Shown one piece after another: positions 34,605 through 38,734 of a DNA stretch of 38,734 bases. Positions within the stretch are counted from its first letter, which is position 1, and each line of letters starts with the position of its first letter. Source of the DNA: Bacteroidales bacterium (GTDB taxonomy: Bacteria; Bacteroidota; Bacteroidia; Bacteroidales; P3); the NCBI GenBank assembly GCA_031263015.1, contig JAISGN010000013.1, forward strand, positions 1 to 38,734, in the 5' to 3' direction. The notes beneath the pieces are model-generated. The model was not told the origin of the DNA. It ran no database searches and worked only from the letters and a program-made list of their open reading frames with translations. Both the position numbers and the translations under genes were made by a program.

Positions 34605-34661
34605 TGTAAATAATGATTTATCCTTTGTTTAGGCATAATTCAGCTTTCTATAAAAATATTG

Positions 34662-34669
34662 TATTTTTG
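34662..34669 (+). promoter_or_regulatory. Predicted promoter at the start of the AT-rich region
   Basis: TATTTTTG fits TAnnTTTG and lies 21 bp before the small ORF at 34690. No clear -33 element is seen. Confidence 0.4.
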
Positions 34670-34689
34670 CTCTTTATTATATTCATACA

Positions 34690-34830
34690 ATGGAGAAAGA
34701 TGTAATTAAAAATACAGGCAAGAAATCTATTTACAAAATACTGCTTCCGTTGCGGTGCCATTTTATGGAGCTATATAAAATAAAATTTCTCCTTTATGCA
34801 AAAACTGGATCACAATTCGTATTATTTTAA
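34690..34830 (+). CDS. Small ORF, 46 residues, unknown
   Basis: A frame beginning MEKDVIKNTGKKSIYKILLP follows a promoter match by 21 bp. The product is basic, with a hydrophobic stretch but no clear membrane helix or signal peptide. I recognise no family. It may be the remaining 5' end of a longer gene that has been disrupted, since the sequence after it (34796-34891) reads like a different protein fragment. Confidence 0.35.
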   Translation: MEKDVIKNTGKKSIYKILLPLRCHFMELYKIKFLLYAKTGSQFVLF

Positions 34831-34891
34831 TAATAATGGCAAAATAGAATCGCATTATGATAATCTTTTTGGAAATTGGAAGAAAAAATAA
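34796..34891 (+). pseudogene. Possible RHS/YD-repeat fragment
   Basis: A 31-codon frame encodes HNSYYFNNNGKIESHYDN followed by LFGNWKKK and a stop. The Y-x-F/Y-N-x-x-G-K-I-x-x-x-Y-D spacing resembles the core of RHS/YD repeats. It overlaps both the small ORF at 34690 and the start of the lipoprotein ORF at 34857 in other frames. The fragment is too short for certainty. Confidence 0.3.
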
Positions 34892-35357
34892 AACTTGTTC
34901 TCTATTCATAAAAAGTTTTATTATTGCCATTTTATTTAGTGGATGTCAAACACTTTCGCCATACTACGAAAAAACTAAAATATACGTAGATAAAGAAAGA
35001 CTATCAGACAACAACAAAATAAAATTAAAGTATAAAACTAAACGAAATAATATTTATATGACAATTCATTATGATACTATACTTTTGAATACATGTGTAA
35101 AAAAAGTATGGTTTGAAAATAATGATTCTATAATGGTAAATATTAATACAAAGGCAAGGAATAATAATGTTAAAATATATACTTATATTTATGACCGAAG
35201 TTTTGCTTTTATTGGAGAATTGAAAAACTATGGGGACTATAAAGAACAAGAACCAACACATGATATAGCAATTATAAAAATTAGTCCAATGAAAGTAACC
35301 AAAGCAAGATTAGAGATGTTTAAACCATTTAATTTCCCTTACTGGTGGTGGGAGTAG
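34857..35357 (+). CDS. Hypothetical lipoprotein
   Basis: The 166-residue frame has a hydrophobic segment and lipobox (FIIAILFSGC, Cys about 30) after an unusual hydrophilic first stretch (MIIFLEIGRKNKTC). The true start may therefore be a later non-ATG codon. The mature part is rich in Lys, Asn, Tyr and Ile and probably all-beta. It ends PFNFPYWWWE. I recognise no family. It is followed after 19 nt by another lipoprotein gene, and both lie in the AT-rich region near RHS-like remnants. Confidence 0.65.
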   Translation: MIIFLEIGRKNKTCSLFIKSFIIAILFSGCQTLSPYYEKTKIYVDKERLSDNNKIKLKYKTKRNNIYMTIHYDTILLNTCVKKVWFENNDSIMVNINTKARNNNVKIYTYIYDRSFAFIGELKNYGDYKEQEPTHDIAIIKISPMKVTKARLEMFKPFNFPYWWWE

Positions 35358-35376
35358 TGTATATAAATATAGATTT

Positions 35377-36024
35377 ATGAATATGAAAAAAGTTTGTAAA
35401 TATCTTATAGTTGTTTTGCTATTCTTTTCTTCTTGCAGGTCAAATTTAGACACATTGGAATTTCCTCAAAATGCAAGTAAAATAAGAACTTGGATACCAT
35501 CTCATATTGGTAGTAGTGAAGAACTTGAATTAAAAGAAAAAGACATTTTAGGTAATATATTCTTTTTCCCTCGTCATTTAAGATATAGTGATAGAGGTAA
35601 AGTACTTGTTCACGATATGGAAGGAGAATTGTTATGCATAGATGATACAAGAGATAGTATTTATGAAACGTTTGTAATTGCATCAATAGATACAGTAAAA
35701 TATGCTTATATAAGAGATGGAGATACATTGAGGCATAAGAAAGTATATAAAATAAATACTTTTTGCATATCGGACACTAATCTTAAATGGCGCTACCCTA
35801 TATTATCTATTGCAGAAGAAGAAAACGCTCCACAAATAGAGGTTGGTAAAGAATATAAATTGTTAATGATTTCATATTTTTCGCAAGATAGATTAAGTAC
35901 AGGTTATTATTACAATGTTTTATTAAATGATGTATATATGATATTAGTACCAATACCTGTTTGGGGAGTTAATTTCTACACAACACCTAATTTAAAAGGG
36001 TTACATTATCATAATAGTGAGTAG
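35377..36024 (+). CDS. Hypothetical lipoprotein
   Basis: The 215-residue protein has a clean lipoprotein signal (MNMKKVCKYLIVVLLFFSSC, Cys20). The mature domain is a mix of predicted beta strands with acidic patches (ELELKEKDILGNIFFFPRHL, DDTRDSIYETFVIASIDTVK). The hydrophobic stretch VYMILVPIPVWGVNF near the C-terminus is not long enough to call a transmembrane helix. I recognise no family. It probably shares a transcript with the preceding lipoprotein and ends before a strong terminator at 36056-36090. Confidence 0.72.
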   Translation: MNMKKVCKYLIVVLLFFSSCRSNLDTLEFPQNASKIRTWIPSHIGSSEELELKEKDILGNIFFFPRHLRYSDRGKVLVHDMEGELLCIDDTRDSIYETFVIASIDTVKYAYIRDGDTLRHKKVYKINTFCISDTNLKWRYPILSIAEEENAPQIEVGKEYKLLMISYFSQDRLSTGYYYNVLLNDVYMILVPIPVWGVNFYTTPNLKGLHYHNSE

Positions 36025-36055
36025 TGTATATCAAATTAGGATTTACACAAAGCAT

Positions 36056-36090
36056 AAAGTCCGTTCATTGATTTGAGCGGACTTTTGTTT
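36056..36090 (+). terminator. Rho-independent terminator, first copy
   Basis: AAAGTCCGTTCA (36056-36067) and TGAGCGGACTTT (36074-36085) pair over 12 positions with one G-U, closed by a 6-nt loop and followed by TGTTT. An almost identical element lies at 38332-38366, with matching flanks on both sides. Confidence 0.85.
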
Positions 36091-36095
36091 GCTGT

Positions 36096-36490
36096 AATGT
36101 ATGCCATACATTGTCTTCCCACGACCTATTTTGCTATAATGTACGTCATACATTGTCTTCCCACAACCTATTTTGCTACAATGTACGCCATATATTCTTT
36201 TCCCAAGACCTATTTTGCTACAATGTACGCCATACATTCTTTCCCCACGACCTATTTCATTACAATGTACGCCATACATTCTCTTCCCACGACCTATTTT
36301 GCGACAATGTAAGACACCCGAAGTCTTCCCACAAGTGATTTGAGACCTTCGTGTAACACATGAAGTCTTCCCACAGGTAATTTGGGACTTTCGTGTAACA
36401 CATGAAGTCTTCCCACAAGTAATTTGAGACCTTCGTGTAACGCATGAAGTCTTCCCACAGGTAATTTGGGACTTTCGTGTAACACATGAA
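36096..36490. repeat. Array J: ten cores phased at exactly 42 bp
   Basis: Centres lie at 36104, 36146, 36188, 36230, 36272, 36314, 36356, 36398, 36440 and 36482. The first five cores are versions of AATGTACGCCATACATT (6-bp arms, 5-bp centre). The sixth is a hybrid, AATGTAAGACACCCGAA. The last four are TTCGTGTAACACATGAA (TTCxTGT...ACAxGAA). Between them run units of the form CTTCCCACRACCTATTTTGC or CTTCCCACARGTAATTTGRG. Open frames on both strands (such as MYGVHCSKIGRGKR per unit) are consequences of 42 being a multiple of three. Apart from the terminator, the array and the RHS-like fragment, nothing is seen in 36025-36651. Confidence 0.9.
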
Positions 36491-36516
36491 GCCTTCTCAC
36501 AAGTGATTTGACAACA

Positions 36517-36639
36517 ATGAGTGAAATTTATTTGATATACACAAACAATAATTATACATATAACAACGTTGGTAATACATTAACAATCAAAGGTAATGCT
36601 ATGGACAATTTTAATAATAGTTATACGTATGATTTTTAA
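36517..36639 (+). pseudogene. RHS/YD-repeat remnant, 40 codons
   Basis: The frame encodes MSEIYLIYTNNNYTYNNVGN, then TLTIKGNAMDNF and NNSYTYDF before a stop. YTYNNVGNTLTIKGN...NNSYTYDF has the spacing of one RHS/YD repeat (YxYDxxGNLxxI...YxYD). It has no signal peptide, begins within a few bases of the 42-bp array and stops abruptly, so it is best read as the leftover of a much longer RHS-type gene. Confidence 0.55.
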
Positions 36640-36651
36640 AAATTTGTGATC

Positions 36652-37221
36652 ATGAAAAGTAGATATATATTAATATTCTTAATTTTTGTAAGCAATATCT
36701 GTTCTTCGCAAATATCTTTCAAAATAGATACTCTTATTATATCTGACTTTGTAGAGCCCAAACCTCATGCTGATGGCAGCTGGAGTTATACAGAAAGAAT
36801 GGGTGCTGGTCCGGAGATAAAAACTATTTGTTCAATAACAAACAATTCTAATGATACAATAATCTTAAATACTGTGTTTGCAGATGTTTTTTTTGTTTTT
36901 AATTATGAGGGAATAAAATATGAAGTTACAATGGGACTTAAAAGTGATTATTTCCCTATTCCTCCACCTATATTTAAAGAAACTTCTGTTAAATTACTTC
37001 CACAACAAAGTTTTACATTTTCATTTAGAAAAGATTATTTATTTTCTGCTTTAGGAGTAGAATGGTTTAGAAATAAAACAGAAGCACAAAACAATATGAT
37101 TACTGAATATGATTTTATCAAAGAAGTGATAGAGACATTACCAACCTTTAAGGTAAGATATAAAGAAGCAAAATTAGATCTAACAACAGACGAAATAAAA
37201 AATGTAATAGTAATATGGTGA
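36652..37221 (+). CDS. Hypothetical secreted protein
   Basis: From the ATG at 36652 the product has 189 residues with a signal peptide (MKSRYILIFLIFVSNICSSQ). A GTG two codons earlier (36646) is also possible. The mature part looks like an immunoglobulin-like beta sandwich: ICSITNNSNDTIILNTVFAD and QQSFTFSFRKDYLF resemble domains that describe non-ionic contacts, but no family is recognised. It sits 12 nt after the RHS-like remnant and 16 nt before the next gene, so it may be a leftover partner of the RHS locus. Confidence 0.7.
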   Translation: MKSRYILIFLIFVSNICSSQISFKIDTLIISDFVEPKPHADGSWSYTERMGAGPEIKTICSITNNSNDTIILNTVFADVFFVFNYEGIKYEVTMGLKSDYFPIPPPIFKETSVKLLPQQSFTFSFRKDYLFSALGVEWFRNKTEAQNNMITEYDFIKEVIETLPTFKVRYKEAKLDLTTDEIKNVIVIW

Positions 37222-37237
37222 TGAAAGGGCATAGACG

Positions 37238-37816
37238 ATGAAAAAGTTTTTTATTGGTGTTTTTGTTGTATTTCTTTTAATTATTTTATTTATATGCGGT
37301 GTATATTTAATCAATCGTTATAATTATAAACATAGCAATAGAAATTTTATAGAGTTCAATGCTCCTATAAAAGATATTGAAAGTAGAATGAGATACATTA
37401 ATGCTATATTTGATAAAATAAGGCAAGAGCATAATGATAGCATTTGGATTAACTATTTTTGGGATAATAATAATAATTTTAGAATATGTGATACTATCAT
37501 TGGAAAATTAAATTTTGAAAATATAGATAAATTCTGTTTAACTAAAAACTTTTCAAAGGAAGAAAAAGAAAAATTTATAGATAATATTAATTTTTTGAAC
37601 TCTAATTTTCTTTCCGGTATGCATCTGTATCTACATAGACCTTTTAATGTCTATTACTACAATTATCGTTTCTTAGAGAATGACTGGGATATAGACAGAA
37701 TGATAGTATGTTACAATGAAAAAGTAGATACAACCTTCCTATTTAATTTTAATGTTTTATTAGATAAAAAGGGTAGTCTTTTATTATTCAGACATAAATA
37801 TACAAATGAAAAATAA
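37238..37816 (+). CDS. Hypothetical membrane-anchored protein
   Basis: The 192-residue protein has one N-terminal membrane segment (FFIGVFVVFLLIILFICGVY, about 4-23). A hydrophilic, aromatic and Asn/Asp-rich outer part follows (WINYFWDNNNNFRICD, LHRPFNVYYYNYRFLENDWD). No lipobox, catalytic motif or known family is evident. It lies 16 nt after the previous secreted protein on the same strand. Composition is very AT-rich, as for its neighbours. Confidence 0.7.
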   Translation: MKKFFIGVFVVFLLIILFICGVYLINRYNYKHSNRNFIEFNAPIKDIESRMRYINAIFDKIRQEHNDSIWINYFWDNNNNFRICDTIIGKLNFENIDKFCLTKNFSKEEKEKFIDNINFLNSNFLSGMHLYLHRPFNVYYYNYRFLENDWDIDRMIVCYNEKVDTTFLFNFNVLLDKKGSLLLFRHKYTNEK

Positions 37817-37825
37817 TTAAAATAG

Positions 37826-37833
37826 TATCTTTG
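37826..37833 (+). promoter_or_regulatory. Predicted promoter of the gene at 37871
   Basis: TATCTTTG fits TAnnTTTG, 37 bp before the start codon. Confidence 0.5.
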
Positions 37834-37870
37834 CAAGCATTAAAACTACACCAGCAATGATTATTCATCA

Positions 37871-38302
37871 ATGAAAAAGATTTCATTGTTATTATTTAGC
37901 CTTTCTTTTTCGCTATATTCTTTTTCACAAACATATGAAGATAGGGATAAGATAGTAAATGCAATCAGACAATCTGTTAGTGAAAATACATTGAGAAAAA
38001 TGAAAGCAATAGAAGAAAAGGCAGAAATGGAAGGTGGAAGAACATTTAGTTTGGGTATAACTACTTATCAAGATTCAACGGGTCTAATTTGTAAAGTTGA
38101 TGTCATTGACAGATATAATTGTTTATCTAAAAAAGAAATTAAGGCAATAAAAAAGAACATAAAAGATATTGGTTATATGAATATATTTTTTGATGAATGC
38201 GTCATGTCAAAAGAAATGTATTTTAAAATGAACAAATATCACCGTTATGGTACGTTCATACGAGTGAAATCTGATATATATAAGGAATATGATGAGCAGT
38301 AG
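37871..38302 (+). CDS. Hypothetical secreted protein
   Basis: The 143-residue protein has a signal peptide (MKKISLLLFSLSFSLYSFSQ). A helical, charged stretch follows (residues 24-55, VNAIRQSVSENTLRKMKAIE), and then an alpha/beta part (FSLGITTYQDSTGLICKVDV, KKEIKAIKKNIKDIGYMNIF). No family is recognised. It has its own promoter and is followed by the second terminator copy. Confidence 0.7.
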   Translation: MKKISLLLFSLSFSLYSFSQTYEDRDKIVNAIRQSVSENTLRKMKAIEEKAEMEGGRTFSLGITTYQDSTGLICKVDVIDRYNCLSKKEIKAIKKNIKDIGYMNIFFDECVMSKEMYFKMNKYHRYGTFIRVKSDIYKEYDEQ

Positions 38303-38331
38303 TGCATCAAATTAGACTTTGCACAAAGCAA

Positions 38332-38366
38332 AAAGTCCGTTCAAATCAATGAGCGGACTTTTGTTT
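38332..38366 (+). terminator. Rho-independent terminator, second copy
   Basis: AAAGTCCGTTCA (38332-38343) and TGAGCGGACTTT (38350-38361) form the same 12-bp stem as at 36056, with loop AATCAA in place of TTGATT and the same TTTGTTTGCT tail. The 30 bp before it (AGTAGTG...CAAATTAG...CACAAAGCA) also match the first copy. Confidence 0.85.
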
Positions 38367-38371
38367 GCTAC

Positions 38372-38505
38372 AATGTACGCCATACATTGTCTTCCCACAG
38401 GTTATTTGAGACTTTCGGAGTTTCCCGAAAGCTTCCCACAGGTAATTTGAGACTTTCGGAGTTTCCCGAAAGCTTCCCACAAGTTATTTGAGACTTTCGG
38501 GAAAC
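38372..38505. repeat. Array K: short 41-42-bp array after the second terminator
   Basis: AATGTACGCCATACATT (38372-38388) is followed by three copies of GAGACTTTCGG...: CTTTCGG-AGTTTC-CCGAAAG (7-bp arms) centred near 38421 and 38462, and a partial copy at 38494. CTTCCCACARGTTATTT linkers identical to those of array J separate them. The steps are about 42, 41 and 41 bp. No gene is seen in 38303-38557. Confidence 0.82.
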
Positions 38506-38557
38506 TTACATTCATTTCCCGGACTTCTGACCAACTAAATGCATTTGATACATTATT

Positions 38558-38734
38558 CTAATCTGCATCATCTTCCTTATATCCATATAATTTAAATAGT
38601 TCAAATCTATCCCTAAATGAAACACTATCACAATTAGTAGTAATTTCTGATATTTTATTGTCAATCAATTTAACTCTGAAATAACAATGAAGAGGTATCA
38701 ATTCTTTATTTTGTTTATATGGCTCTTCCATATA
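38558..38734 (-). CDS. Hypothetical protein, C-terminal part (runs off right edge)
   Basis: A frame read from the right edge ends with TAG at the complement of 38558-38560 and encodes 59 residues in phase with the edge: MEEPYKQNKELIPLHCYFRV near its beginning and FELFKLYGYKEDDAD at its end. The ATG at 38731 could be a start, in which case the gene would be complete, but an upstream continuation cannot be excluded. No family is recognised. It is AT-rich like the neighbouring accessory genes and opposite in orientation. Confidence 0.45.
   Translation of the reverse strand, partial: YMEEPYKQNKELIPLHCYFRVKLIDNKISEITTNCDSVSFRDRFELFKLYGYKEDDAD

Noticed and set aside
36043-36487. Repetitive frames on the minus strand encoding MYGVHCSKIGRGKR and MCYTKVPNYLWEDF units
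   Set aside because: They are translations of the 42-bp array, open in several frames, without start signals or promoters.
36096-36490. 42-bp repeats considered as CRISPR
   Set aside because: The parts between the CTTCCCAC units are themselves repeated and palindromic rather than unique, and there are no cas genes.

Overview
The window looks like a chromosomal segment of an anaerobic Bacteroidales-type member of the Bacteroidota. The evidence is gldH next to a PSP1 gene, a TonB receptor paired with a propeller lipoprotein, a five-gene methylmalonyl-CoA decarboxylase operon, lptG, and many promoters of the Bacteroidota form TAnnTTTG placed just upstream of genes. I cannot name a genus. Housekeeping regions are moderately AT-rich. 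The restriction-modification block (about 1.2-4.2 kb) and the right end (about 34.6-38.7 kb) are clearly richer in AT.

Layout. 1-4.2 kb: a partial unknown gene, an 11-copy 21-bp repeat, a dispersed dyad repeat, a NERD-domain gene, and a type II restriction enzyme/adenine methylase pair. 4.4-10.3 kb: gpsA, then mce-mmdA-oadG-mmdC-mmdB. 10.5-12.9 kb: a group 4 glycosyltransferase, a small membrane protein and an RsmI-like methylase. 13.2-16.6 kb: a cobalamin riboswitch leading into a BtuB-type TonB receptor and a BtuG-like propeller lipoprotein. 16.9-20.4 kb: alaS-kdsA. 20.5-24.1 kb: eno-mpg-ftn-purM on the minus strand. 24.4-26.1 kb: pyrH-mrp. 26.2-28.4 kb: a TPR protein, trmB and a META-domain lipoprotein. 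28.6-34.5 kb: PSP1-gldH, then DUF2148-serS-meaB-lptG. 34.6-38.7 kb: an AT-rich accessory stretch with remnants resembling RHS/YD repeats, small secreted or lipoprotein genes of unknown function, and 42-bp repeat arrays.

Functional links. Methylmalonyl-CoA epimerase, the Na+-pumping decarboxylase and MeaB (the chaperone of B12-dependent methylmalonyl-CoA mutase) all belong to the succinate-to-propionate pathway. The riboswitch-controlled BtuB/BtuG-like pair would supply the cobalamin this pathway needs. The mutase itself is not in the window.

The most unusual signal is a family of intergenic arrays. Eight intergenic regions carry short near-palindromic cores (AAA-N5-TTT, centres such as CAGCC, GGCTG, CGCCG, CGGCG). 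Core centres are spaced 21 bp apart, or a multiple of 21, whatever the core orientation or variant. Cores are joined by a small set of reused 10-nt linkers. The 457-687 repeat has the same 21-bp period and the array at 36.1-36.5 kb runs at exactly 42 bp, although with unrelated cores. The arrays occur between convergent, tandem and divergent genes, so termination alone does not explain them. One 21-bp brick also appears to encode the first residues of gldH.
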